Made by a program: the position numbers and the translations under genes. From assembly GCF_012849095.1 (NCBI RefSeq), contig NZ_CP051680.1, positions 2,604,001 to 2,668,000 of the forward strand: a stretch of 64,000 bases of DNA, read 5' to 3'. Within the stretch, counting starts at the first letter, position 1. Every line of letters starts with the position of its first letter. The notes below the pieces were generated by a model. That model ran no database searches. It was not told where the DNA came from and saw only the letters and a program-made list of their open reading frames with translations. This document shows positions 34,026 to 42,747 of this stretch, in pieces. Source of the DNA: Cohnella herbarum. GTDB taxonomy: Bacteria; Bacillota; Bacilli; Paenibacillales; Paenibacillaceae.

Positions 34026-36752
34026 TCAATAAGCTTCGAATTCCGCGATTTGCGCGGCCGGCCATCCCGTATTGCCGGTGATCGTCAATCGCACGAACTT
34101 CGTAGTCACTCCGGTAAGCGCTATTTCTACCGCATTGGCGTTCTTCGGATCGAACGTGTACGGCTTCGGCGCAAGCACCGATGTAAACGTCTCGCCATCG
34201 GCGCTAACGAGAACTTCGATTTCTTGATCCCGCGCTTCCCATGCATCTTGCGGCGGCAGTCGCAAGATCACCTTGCCGACGGCCTTCTCCTCGCCAAGAT
34301 CCAACGTCAGAGACTGCGGGAATTTCTTGGCCGTGCTTTCCCAATACGTGTACGGATCGCCGTCAACGGCAAGCTCCGGCGGGAAAGCATCTGCCGTGTT
34401 GGAAGTCGCGAATACTTTCTGCTGCAGCGCTACGTTAATCTGAACTTTGATTTTCTCGAACGTTTCCGCGGCTTTGCTGACTTCCTTGGCCGAAGTCAGT
34501 TCCACGTAACCGACCTTTTGATCTTTGATCAACGCAACGTAGTCGAATAGGACGTAATCTCCCTCTTCCTTAACCGGAAGTTCGGCGATCTTCGTTCCGT
34601 TCGCTTGATAGGCGATCGCGGCAACATGAGGCCAGTCTTTGCCTTTCTTGATCTTAAGCGTCGTATCCGCGCCGATCGGTTGATAGACGCGAATGAGATC
34701 CTTCTCCCTGACTTCAACGAGGTTATGCTCTCCCGCATCCAGATCCAAACCGTTATACCGAACGAAGTTGCCTGCCCGGCGATTGTCGTCGACCGCCTTC
34801 ACGTCGTAACCACCGGGAGCGAGCGTTACGTCCGCATCCAGGGTATAAGCTTCGTCTTTGTTCCAGTTCGCCGTAACTTTGTATTTGCCGAAATCCGTAA
34901 GCGTGACGGCGGGAGTCACTTGTTCGAAACCCTTTACCAACGAGTCGGCGTATTGCGATAGAACGTATTTCTGGAACACGCCTATCGTATCCACCCATGG
35001 ATTGGCAACGCCATTGAAGAAATCGGCGCTTAAATTGTAACCCATCGCCAAATTCCATCTCAGCATGTCTTGATCGTCCGTCATCGTCTCGGCGGCGAGA
35101 TCGTGATGATACTGCATCACCTTATCGCGGAACATCATACCGGACAACGGATAGTAATCCGTGTATGATGATGTATTCTTGCGATACTCCAGTATATCCC
35201 ACAAATAAGTCGAGCCCATAAAGCCGACCGAATCGTCCGCCAAGACGTCCGTTCCGTCTTCCATGTACATGTTGTGTTTAAGCGAATCGAGATAGTTTCT
35301 TACGCCTTGGAAATACGCCGAAGAAGGATCGGTTCCTTCCGGAATTTCTTTATTGAACACGTACGGGGAATTACGGATGCCCCACTGGTCCTCGAATATC
35401 CCGTCGAACCCGGCTTGCTCCAACAACTTCTTGTGCTCTTCGGCGGTCCGTTGCAGGAAGAACGGATGACCCGTGTTCACGACGTACCCGCTATGTTTGC
35501 CGTAGTCCTCTTTCATGATCGCGTTGTTTTCCTTGACGACGACCAAATCGTCCAGCGTCGTTCCGGAAGGCAATTTCTCGAACGTCGGGGAATGATTTCC
35601 CCACCAGCTCATGTTCGTATACGGCACGACGCGGTTGCCTTTGTCCTTCGCCGCTTTCATGAACGCGAGGAAGGCGGGTTCCCCGCCCCAGGCCGGATCG
35701 GGAGGCATGAAATCCGGATAGTTCTCGTCATGGCCGCCCTTCTGGAAGCCGACCAGATGCAGAATTCCGTTGTAATTCATTTTGTCCACGTAATTTTTGG
35801 TCAGATTGTTCCAGTTGCCGTCTTTGATCGCCGAAATATCCGCCTTGTAGAGCGGCAATTCGAAATAAGCTTGCTTCTCCTTGCCCAATTTGTCGTCCAA
35901 GGAGCGATACTCGTCGATTTTGTTCAGCTTGCGATAGCTTTCGGCCGTCTTCCCATAGTCCCCGAGTTCGATGACTACGGAAGGGCTGCTCCACTGCTTC
36001 TTGGGGTCGATCCACGTTTTGTAGTTGTGAACGATTCCCGTCTTTCCTTTATCGTCTACTTGACTCTTGAAGCCGAGCTCCGTCGTAGCCACGATATCGC
36101 CATGCAGGTCATATACGGCGAGGTTGCCGCCGGTCGTTCGCAATCCGACGTAGGAAGCGAACATAACCCCCGGATACTGATCCTGGAAGGAGTTGCTCTC
36201 CTTGAAGAAAGCATCCCGCAGCTTAGCCCCCGGAAGCATCGGCAGCATACCGTCCGTAACGGTCGCGGAGTCTACCTTCAGCTCGTAAGGAAACCGGAAG
36301 GATTTAATCGTCTTGTCCGACTGATTATCGACCTTGGCATCCAAGTAAATCCGATTTTCCTCGTTGAATCGGGCGGTCACTTCTACTTGAATTGACCCCC
36401 CGTAACGAAACGAGAGCTCGCCTTTCCGACCGTTCCAATCGTAAGAGAAATTTTCGGCCTTCTGGCCGTTCGTCGAAGAATCGTCCTGAAGGAACGCCCA
36501 CCATAACGCGTTCTCCCGATTGCCCAACGTGATGTTGTCCGAAGAGTCTTCATTCTTAAGATAAGCGATCGCGCCGTTATCAGAGCGAAAAGCGATCTCG
36601 TACTGTCCGCTCTTGACGATCAACAACCCGTCTTTGTCCTTGAAGCTGGCTTTGGCGCTGAACGGAGTATTCAAGAATAAGTACGCCGCTGCCAGCAGGA
36701 TGATGACGACCCCGAACGAGATCCATGCCGCTTTCGATTGCCAAATGCGCAT
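34026..36752 (-). CDS. DUF6259-like membrane-anchored glycosidase with discoidin domain
   Basis: A 908-aa extracellular protein. One N-terminal TM (WISFGVVIILLAAAYLFL) serves as anchor or signal. A beta-rich domain spans about 35-270. A TIM-barrel-like region follows (YNGILHLVGFQKGG, RVVPYTNMSWWG, GFDGIFEDQWG), with the Asp of FEDQWG a candidate catalytic residue. The C-terminal ~130 residues read as F5/8 type C (CBM32; LAVDGDPYTYWES, ITGNTGWPAAQIAEFEAY). I match the core to DUF6259 from memory. The reaction is unknown but the operon (GH31, GH87, ABC importer) says alpha-glucan trimming outside the cell. It starts 15 bp after GH31. Confidence 0.65.
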   Translation of the reverse strand: MRIWQSKAAWISFGVVIILLAAAYLFLNTPFSAKASFKDKDGLLIVKSGQYEIAFRSDNGAIAYLKNEDSSDNITLGNRENALWWAFLQDDSSTNGQKAENFSYDWNGRKGELSFRYGGSIQVEVTARFNEENRIYLDAKVDNQSDKTIKSFRFPYELKVDSATVTDGMLPMLPGAKLRDAFFKESNSFQDQYPGVMFASYVGLRTTGGNLAVYDLHGDIVATTELGFKSQVDDKGKTGIVHNYKTWIDPKKQWSSPSVVIELGDYGKTAESYRKLNKIDEYRSLDDKLGKEKQAYFELPLYKADISAIKDGNWNNLTKNYVDKMNYNGILHLVGFQKGGHDENYPDFMPPDPAWGGEPAFLAFMKAAKDKGNRVVPYTNMSWWGNHSPTFEKLPSGTTLDDLVVVKENNAIMKEDYGKHSGYVVNTGHPFFLQRTAEEHKKLLEQAGFDGIFEDQWGIRNSPYVFNKEIPEGTDPSSAYFQGVRNYLDSLKHNMYMEDGTDVLADDSVGFMGSTYLWDILEYRKNTSSYTDYYPLSGMMFRDKVMQYHHDLAAETMTDDQDMLRWNLAMGYNLSADFFNGVANPWVDTIGVFQKYVLSQYADSLVKGFEQVTPAVTLTDFGKYKVTANWNKDEAYTLDADVTLAPGGYDVKAVDDNRRAGNFVRYNGLDLDAGEHNLVEVREKDLIRVYQPIGADTTLKIKKGKDWPHVAAIAYQANGTKIAELPVKEEGDYVLFDYVALIKDQKVGYVELTSAKEVSKAAETFEKIKVQINVALQQKVFATSNTADAFPPELAVDGDPYTYWESTAKKFPQSLTLDLGEEKAVGKVILRLPPQDAWEARDQEIEVLVSADGETFTSVLAPKPYTFDPKNANAVEIALTGVTTKFVRLTITGNTGWPAAQIAEFEAY

Positions 36753-36767
36753 TGCCGCACCTCTCCC

Positions 36768-39185
36768 CTATAACCGGATTCGAATTTCGAAGGAATGATT
36801 TGCCGTTATCGAAACCTGCAGTCGGCGACTGTCCCCGTCGTAAACCCATGTATCGACTTCCGTGCCGCCGGTCGAACTTAGTTCCTCCGGTTTAGAAGCG
36901 ACGGGTTCAATCGTCAATAACAACTTCTGAGCGCTATTCAGCCCGTCGTGCGCATAATCGCAAGCGATGATCAACCCTTCCTCGGAAAGCTCTCGCAAAC
37001 GCCAATTCCGAAGCCGATATTGACCGGATTCATAAGCATACGTGCGCCCGTCGTCCTCGTAATGAGCGAACGAGTTTTCATCCGCTCCGCCCGATCCGAC
37101 ATAGAAACGAACCCGATCGGGCTCATCCGTCTGCTCCCCCATCGATTGCCTTAATGCTTGCTCGGGAACGATAGCCCCGGCTTTGACATAGAGAGGCATC
37201 GTATCTAGCGGAGCATGAGCCAGAACGGATTTGCCGCCTTCGTGCTTCTCTCCCGTCCAATAGTCGTACCAGACGCCCTCGGGCAAATAAACCGATCTAG
37301 ACTGCACGCCTGGACGGTAAATCGGAGCAACCAGAAAACTCGAACCGAATAAGAACTGATCGCAAACGTTATAGACGGCGCGATCTTCCGGATATTCCAT
37401 AATCAAAGCTCGCAGAATAGGCACGCCTGTCTTGTGAGCCTCATAGAACAGGGAATACAAGTATGGCATGAGCCGGTAACGCAATCCGATATACTCGCGG
37501 CAGATCGCTTCAACCTGATCTCCGAACATCCATGGTTCTTGCCTGCGGGACTCGATAACGCTATGGTTGCGGAAAAAGGGAACGAAAGCGCCCATTTGCG
37601 TCCACCTAGCCACGAGTTCTCCGGATGCGTGATGCGAGAATCCTCCTACGTCGGGGCCAGCGAAAGCAATGCCGGACATCCCTAGGTTCAGTACCATCGG
37701 AATACTCATCGCCATATGCTCCCAGAAGCTGCGATTGTCCCCGGTCCATACCGTCGCGTAACGTTGGATTCCCGTATAACCGGCGCGTGTCAGCACGAAC
37801 GGACGATCCCCGGACAAGCCTCGTTTCATTCCCTCGAAAGTTGCCTTAGACATTAAGAGACCATATAGATTATGCCATTCCTCATGGGTTTTCGGATTTC
37901 CGTTATTCGCGTGAACGACGTCCGGATCCATCGTCTTCGAATCGTTGAACACGGAAGGCTCGTTCATATCGTTCCAAATTCCGTTTATGCCCTGTTCGAT
38001 ATAGAACCGATGGTGATCCCCCCACCATTCCGCGGCGGCATCGTCGGTGAAATCCGGGAACGCGCTAAGCCCTGGCCACACTTTCCCGATGAAAATATCA
38101 CCTTCAAGCTTCCGACAGAAGTATCCGTTCTTAACGCCTTCTTGGTAGATGTGATATTTCGGGTCTTTCTTCACGCCCGGATCAACGATCGGGACGAGCT
38201 CGAACCCGAGCTCTTTCAATTCGGCCATCATTTCCAGCGGCTTCGGAAACCGCTTGGAGTCCCACGTAAACACTCTGTATTCGTCCATATAGTGAATGTC
38301 GAGATAGAGTACGTCGCACGGGATGCCTTTTTTCCGAAAAGTACGGGCAATGTCCAATACTTCCTCTTGGTTCATGTAGCTATATCTGGACTGCTGGTAT
38401 CCGATTGCCCATTTCGGCGGCATGTATGTCTTTCCGGTAATGTCGGTAAAACGTTTCACGACGTCCTTAATGCTAGGGCCGTTAAATAAGAAGAGATCCA
38501 GCTCGCCGCTGGCGATATTGACGGTATAACGATCTTCATGCGTTCGCATATCGAAAGTCGCTCTACCGGGGTTGTCTAGCAATAACCCATAGGCCGGTTT
38601 GCCATACTCGTAGTGGATCAAAAATGGAATCGATTGATATAGGGCATCCGTATCTTGCACGTGCGGCTCATATACGTCGCTGTTCCACATCTCGTAACGC
38701 TCGCCGTTTTTGTCGAGGAACCCGGTTTTCTCGCCTAGACCGTAGAAATGCGAATCGCTGGATTTAACAGCCGAGAAGGCGATCTTGTTCTTCTCGTCCC
38801 ATTCGGTCGCCAGCTCTTCGAACCATAGCTCCCCATTCCCGTTGAACAACCGCAACGAGAATCTCTCCGGATCGATAACCGCATGCATCGCCGGCGAAGA
38901 AATGACGATGTGACCGTCTTTCTCCTCGACTTCTACCGTTGTCGGCTGCGCCGCATCGTCGACGATAGCGGGAGTCGACCGCAGGTCGGGAGTCTCTCCG
39001 AAAAACAGCTTCATTCTAAGCAATTGTTCGTTAATAAAACAAAAAACCACATTCGCGCGTTCTCCGCGCAAAATGACGGTTCCTTCGATCCTGTCCGTCC
39101 TGTAAATGCGCCCTACCGAAGATGATAACGTCTTCTCCCGTTTGTCGTTCGGTCGGTCCGGCAATATCGCTTCGCTAGTCAACAT
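36768..39185 (-). CDS. GH31 alpha-glucosidase
   Basis: An 805-aa GH31 enzyme without a signal peptide, hence cytoplasmic. It has an N-terminal beta-sandwich, then the barrel with GIWNDMNEPSVF (nucleophile Asp), RAGYTGIQRYATVWTGDN (acid/base Asp) and the GGFSHHASGELVARWTQ block. It releases glucose from the non-reducing ends of alpha-glucosides. GH31 members acting on alpha-1,3 bonds exist, but linkage cannot be read here. ATG 39185 (GAGGAG ahead, 12-bp spacing) avoids the intercistronic hairpin that the longer frame would translate. It lies between the binding protein and DUF6259 genes. Confidence 0.9.
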   Translation of the reverse strand: MLTSEAILPDRPNDKREKTLSSSVGRIYRTDRIEGTVILRGERANVVFCFINEQLLRMKLFFGETPDLRSTPAIVDDAAQPTTVEVEEKDGHIVISSPAMHAVIDPERFSLRLFNGNGELWFEELATEWDEKNKIAFSAVKSSDSHFYGLGEKTGFLDKNGERYEMWNSDVYEPHVQDTDALYQSIPFLIHYEYGKPAYGLLLDNPGRATFDMRTHEDRYTVNIASGELDLFLFNGPSIKDVVKRFTDITGKTYMPPKWAIGYQQSRYSYMNQEEVLDIARTFRKKGIPCDVLYLDIHYMDEYRVFTWDSKRFPKPLEMMAELKELGFELVPIVDPGVKKDPKYHIYQEGVKNGYFCRKLEGDIFIGKVWPGLSAFPDFTDDAAAEWWGDHHRFYIEQGINGIWNDMNEPSVFNDSKTMDPDVVHANNGNPKTHEEWHNLYGLLMSKATFEGMKRGLSGDRPFVLTRAGYTGIQRYATVWTGDNRSFWEHMAMSIPMVLNLGMSGIAFAGPDVGGFSHHASGELVARWTQMGAFVPFFRNHSVIESRRQEPWMFGDQVEAICREYIGLRYRLMPYLYSLFYEAHKTGVPILRALIMEYPEDRAVYNVCDQFLFGSSFLVAPIYRPGVQSRSVYLPEGVWYDYWTGEKHEGGKSVLAHAPLDTMPLYVKAGAIVPEQALRQSMGEQTDEPDRVRFYVGSGGADENSFAHYEDDGRTYAYESGQYRLRNWRLRELSEEGLIIACDYAHDGLNSAQKLLLTIEPVASKPEELSSTGGTEVDTWVYDGDSRRLQVSITANHSFEIRIRL

Positions 39186-39212
39186 GTTCGTTCGATGCTC
39201 CTCGGATAGTGT

Positions 39213-39258
39213 AGAGGGTTGCCTACTGCAAACTTTCGTTCGCCTTAGGCAACCCTCT
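39213..39258 (-). terminator. Stem-loop between the sugar-binding protein gene and GH31
   Basis: A 13-bp outer stem (AGAGGGTTGCCTA and complement) encloses an inner stem GCGAAC-GAAA-GTTTGC. No T run follows, so it probably protects the binding-protein mRNA 3' end rather than stops transcription fully. Confidence 0.7.
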
Positions 39259-39264
39259 TTCAAA

Positions 39265-40725
39265 CTATTCTACTTTGATTTGATCGTAGAATTTCTCTTG
39301 CACGGTTTTCGCGGCGGCATCGAGCTGAGCTTTAAGATCTACGCCTTTTTTGGAGAAAACTTCTTGGATGACGTTAGTCATAGCCGCATAGAAATCTTGC
39401 GTATTGAATTGCGCTTCAGGCTTACCGTCCAGAAGGCTCATCAATTCGTCGCTGTATTGATATACGTTGTCGTATTTGTCGTATACCGCTTTGTTTTTCA
39501 CGCCGTATTCGGAATCTTGCTTGAAGTACTGAATAACAGGAGGTACGAAATATTTGTTCTCTGCTTTACGAGCTTGGATGTTTACTTCGAGCGACTCCAA
39601 CCCTTTGTCGGAGAAATAATCGAATACCGCGTATTGGAATGCCATTTGTTGTTCTTCCGGCGTTGCGTTCGGATTGATAACGAGGAAGTCTCCGCCGAGT
39701 ACGCCTGTGTGTTTGCCGCCTGCGCTAGCTGCCGGCATTGGATACACGAGCAAGTCTTCCGGTTTCATTCCGCCTTGGTTCAAGCCTTGATCGAGCGGAC
39801 CGTCCGGTCCGGCGATGACCATAGCCGTTCTGCCTTGAGCGAACGCGCCTACCGCATCTCCCCAGCCTAATGCCCAGTCAGCAGGGATAACGCTTGCTTC
39901 TTTTAACTTGCTGTAGAACTCGAGAGCTTTCAACCCGGCTTCGGAGTTAAATGCCGCCGTAACTTTGCCATCCGCGACCGTTTGGATTTCTCCGCCGGCT
40001 TCGAACAAGAAGTTCGTCCAGTTCCAGCCAGCTTCGTTTCCTTTACCCATCGGAGCGATACCGGAAATCCCTTTGCCCGGATCGGCAACCGCTTTAGCCG
40101 TGTTCAGCATGTCATCCCATGTCCAGTTCATTGGAGGAACGGTCGCGCCTTTGTCCGTCAGCATCTTTTTGTTGATTACCGTACCTACAACGTAACCTTG
40201 TTGCGGAATTCCGAAGATTTTGCCGCCGATGTTGAATTGGTCGAGCAAGATCGGGTTCAGTTGATCTTTTTTGTCATACGCGTTGAACAGTTCGGTAATG
40301 TCGGCTGCCCAACCTTTCTCCGCAAGGAACTTACCTTCCGTCGCGTAAGTGTTGAACAGAGTAGGCGCCTCGTTGGCTCCCATTTTGATCCCGATTTCGT
40401 TCGGGTTGTACTGCCAGTCGCTTTTGACGATTTCGACGTTAGGATACACTTCGTTGAAGCGTTTGATTTTGTCGTCTTCGAGAGCGCGTTTCTCTACCAA
40501 GTCCGGAGTCGGATAGTAGATGCTGATCGTTGCTTTAATTTGCGTATTGTCTACCGGAGGTGCTTCGCTGCTCTCGGCTGGAGGAGCCGCGGACGATTCG
40601 GCCGGCGTGCTCGCCGCCGGAGCGGAAGCGGATGGCGATGCATTGTTTTTGTTGTTGCCGCCGCATGCAGACAGCACAAGGCTGAATACGAGAAGGCTAG
40701 CGATAACCGTTGATATCTTACGCAT
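39265..40725 (-). CDS. Sugar ABC transporter substrate-binding lipoprotein
   Basis: A 486-aa SBP_bac_1 protein. Signal peptide MRKISTVIASLLVFSLVLSAC has a lipobox, then an Ala/Ser/Glu-rich linker to about residue 65. The binding domains contain WDDMLNTAKAVADPG and AMVIAGPDGPLDQG. It would present oligosaccharides released by the GH87 enzyme to the two permeases encoded just upstream. ATG 40725 has AAGGGGATT ahead. Its own promoter with the CACAT element lies in the 127-bp gap, so it has a second input besides read-through. Confidence 0.92.
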   Translation of the reverse strand: MRKISTVIASLLVFSLVLSACGGNNKNNASPSASAPAASTPAESSAAPPAESSEAPPVDNTQIKATISIYYPTPDLVEKRALEDDKIKRFNEVYPNVEIVKSDWQYNPNEIGIKMGANEAPTLFNTYATEGKFLAEKGWAADITELFNAYDKKDQLNPILLDQFNIGGKIFGIPQQGYVVGTVINKKMLTDKGATVPPMNWTWDDMLNTAKAVADPGKGISGIAPMGKGNEAGWNWTNFLFEAGGEIQTVADGKVTAAFNSEAGLKALEFYSKLKEASVIPADWALGWGDAVGAFAQGRTAMVIAGPDGPLDQGLNQGGMKPEDLLVYPMPAASAGGKHTGVLGGDFLVINPNATPEEQQMAFQYAVFDYFSDKGLESLEVNIQARKAENKYFVPPVIQYFKQDSEYGVKNKAVYDKYDNVYQYSDELMSLLDGKPEAQFNTQDFYAAMTNVIQEVFSKKGVDLKAQLDAAAKTVQEKFYDQIKVE

Positions 40726-40770
40726 TGTTGTTAATCCCCTTTTCGTTTTAATTGATTTGCTTACACGCTC

Positions 40771-40829
40771 ATCATAATGGAGGCGCATTCATCAAGGCGA
40801 TGTGTATTCCTATTTCGATCATGTGCAGT
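40771..40829 (-). promoter_or_regulatory. Promoter of the sugar-binding protein gene with response-regulator element
   Basis: Minus strand: two CACAT half-sites (40825-40821 and 40804-40800) exactly 21 nt apart, joined by ATGATCGAAATAGGAAT. TATGAT -10 (40776-40771) lies 23 nt after the proximal CACAT. It is 46 bp from the start codon. Confidence 0.7.
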
Positions 40830-40852
40830 TTTACGCATGCTGTTTTTCGACC

Positions 40853-41725
40853 TTACCCTTTGACGCCGCCTAAATGCAAACCGCGAACGATGTATTTCTG
40901 GAAGAGCAGGAACACGAGAACCGGCGGAAAAGAGATCATCGTCAAGATGGCGAACCGCAAGTTGAGATCCAATCGCCTGACTTCTATGACGTACTTATAG
41001 ATTGCCGTTGCAAGCGGATATCGTTCATTGCTTGAGAGAATGAGCGACGGCCAGTACCAGTCGTTCCATGCCGTCGAGAAGACGAAGATCGCAAGCGTAG
41101 CGAAGATCGGAACCGACAACGGGAACGCGATCTGGAAAAACAATCTCGGCTCGGATGCTCCGTCGATCCGCCCCGATTCGAACATCTCGATGTTGATGCC
41201 GTCGAAGAACGACTTTAGCAGCAAGAGGAAAAACGCGTTCGCTCCCGCCGGCAACCAAAGCGCCCAGAACGTATTCATAAGTCCGAGATCGCGCAGGTTA
41301 ACGAAGTTCGGAATAATGTACGTCGTCGGCGGGATAAACAAGGTCAACAGGAAGAAATACTGTATGACCTTCTTGTACGGCACGTTCATCCGGGATAAGC
41401 TGAATGCCGCGAACCCGACTACGAGCACCGTCATGACCATGTTCCCTGCAAAAATGAATAAGGTGTTCCTGACGAATAGCGGAAGTTCGATATGTCCCCA
41501 TGCTTTCGAGTAATTCTCGAAGTGCCATTCCGAAGGAAGGAACGTCGGCGGGAATGAATTGACTTCCGTGTTCAGCTTCAAACCGTTAAATAGAATAACG
41601 AGCATCGGGTACAGCATCGTGCACACCATGACGAGCACGATCAAAGTCATTAAGTAATACATGATCCTGGTTCCGGGTTTTTTCAAGTCGTAATTCGACA
41701 AGATTCCACGTTCCATCGTTTTCAA
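40853..41725 (-). CDS. Sugar ABC transporter permease (MalG/YtcP-like)
   Basis: A 290-aa permease with six TM segments. The usual EAA loop is in variant form (MFESGRIDGASEPRLFFQIAFPLSVP) and the C-terminal tail is KYIVRGLHLGGVKG. It partners the permease encoded 3 nt upstream. No ATPase gene is present in the cluster, as is usual for this group, where an MsmX-like ATPase is shared. The start at 41725 is the most upstream; ATG 41713 is possible. Confidence 0.92.
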   Translation of the reverse strand: MKTMERGILSNYDLKKPGTRIMYYLMTLIVLVMVCTMLYPMLVILFNGLKLNTEVNSFPPTFLPSEWHFENYSKAWGHIELPLFVRNTLFIFAGNMVMTVLVVGFAAFSLSRMNVPYKKVIQYFFLLTLFIPPTTYIIPNFVNLRDLGLMNTFWALWLPAGANAFFLLLLKSFFDGINIEMFESGRIDGASEPRLFFQIAFPLSVPIFATLAIFVFSTAWNDWYWPSLILSSNERYPLATAIYKYVIEVRRLDLNLRFAILTMISFPPVLVFLLFQKYIVRGLHLGGVKG

Positions 41726-41728
41726 AGC

Positions 41729-42649
41729 CTACGCCTCCTTCTTGTTGGACATTCTGTATTGGAGAACCGCAAGCAATCCGAGAACTAGGAACATCATGAC
41801 GCCCAGCGCTGACGCGGAGCCGTAATCTTGTTGTCTGAACGCGTATTTCACGACGAGCAACGCGTAAGTAAGCGTCGCGTTGTTGGGTCCGCCGTCCAGC
41901 ATAGCCATTTGCGATTGGAACCCTTGCGAAGTCGCAATGAGCTGGAGAAGAAACAACAGAATAATTTGGTTCTTGATGGCCGGCAGCGTGATATAGCGAA
42001 TTCGTTTCCACACGCCCGCTCCGTCGATTTCGGCTGCTTCGTACCAATCGCGCGGAATGCTCAGTATCGCGGCTAGGTAGATTAGCAAGGCGGAACCGAA
42101 GCTCTGCCAAGTTTCCATGACCACGAGAGAGATCATCGACCAAGCCGTATCCGTTAAGAAAGCAACCGAGTCGAAGCCTAATCTGGTGGTCACCGCGTTA
42201 ATCGGCCCTACAGGATCATACAGCCACCTCCACAGGCCGTATAATACGACGACCGGAACAACGTAAGGCAAGTAAGCGGCGATTCTGGCGAAACCCTGGA
42301 ATCTTCTCATCTCCGAGATGGAGATCGCGAACAGGATGGGCACCCAGAAGCCGATCAATACCCCTAGCGACATGTAGTAAAGCGTATTTTTCACCGAGGT
42401 CCATACATCGGGATCGTTGAATATCCGATTGTAATTATCCCAGCCTACGAACGTGTCCCCTTTGACGAAATCGATGTGGTAGAAGCTAAAGATGACCCCT
42501 TTGCCGATCGGCATCCATAAGAACGTGAAGAAGATGGCTACCGCGGGCAAGAGGAATAAATAGCCCCATAGATGTTTGGTCCACTTTGTGGGAGGTCGCT
42601 TGGTTTGGGATTCCAAGGGACGTATTGGAACGGCGTTGGTTTGATTCAT
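41729..42649 (-). CDS. Sugar ABC transporter permease (MalF/LplB-like)
   Basis: A 306-aa permease with about six TM helices. The first is LWGYLFLLPAVAIFFTFLWMP. The EAA loop is YEAAEIDGAGVWKRIRYITLPA and GGPNNATLTY is the conserved C-terminal periplasmic motif. It is the first gene of the transporter operon after the response regulator. A promoter with two CACAT-type half-sites sits in the 98-bp gap. Confidence 0.93.
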   Translation of the reverse strand: MNQTNAVPIRPLESQTKRPPTKWTKHLWGYLFLLPAVAIFFTFLWMPIGKGVIFSFYHIDFVKGDTFVGWDNYNRIFNDPDVWTSVKNTLYYMSLGVLIGFWVPILFAISISEMRRFQGFARIAAYLPYVVPVVVLYGLWRWLYDPVGPINAVTTRLGFDSVAFLTDTAWSMISLVVMETWQSFGSALLIYLAAILSIPRDWYEAAEIDGAGVWKRIRYITLPAIKNQIILLFLLQLIATSQGFQSQMAMLDGGPNNATLTYALLVVKYAFRQQDYGSASALGVMMFLVLGLLAVLQYRMSNKKEA

Positions 42650-42688
42650 TTGGTCTCCCTCATTCCTTAATATCTATCAATAACTACT

Positions 42689-42743
42689 ATTGTAGAAAAA
42701 GGAGCGCCAAGTGAACATGTGCGTATCTATTGGGATCATGGGC
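42689..42743 (-). promoter_or_regulatory. Promoter of the transporter operon with response-regulator element
   Basis: Minus strand: half-sites CCATG and ACATG (proximal CACAT at 42721-42717) 21 nt apart, linked by ATCCCAATAGATAC, close to the linker in the binding-protein promoter. TACAAT -10 (42694-42689) lies 22 nt after CACAT and 40 bp before the start codon. Confidence 0.7.
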
Positions 42744-42747
42744 AATA

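Noticed and set aside
35274..36395. 373-codon plus-strand ORF
   Set aside because: Antisense shadow of the DUF6259-like gene. No ribosome site or recognisable family.
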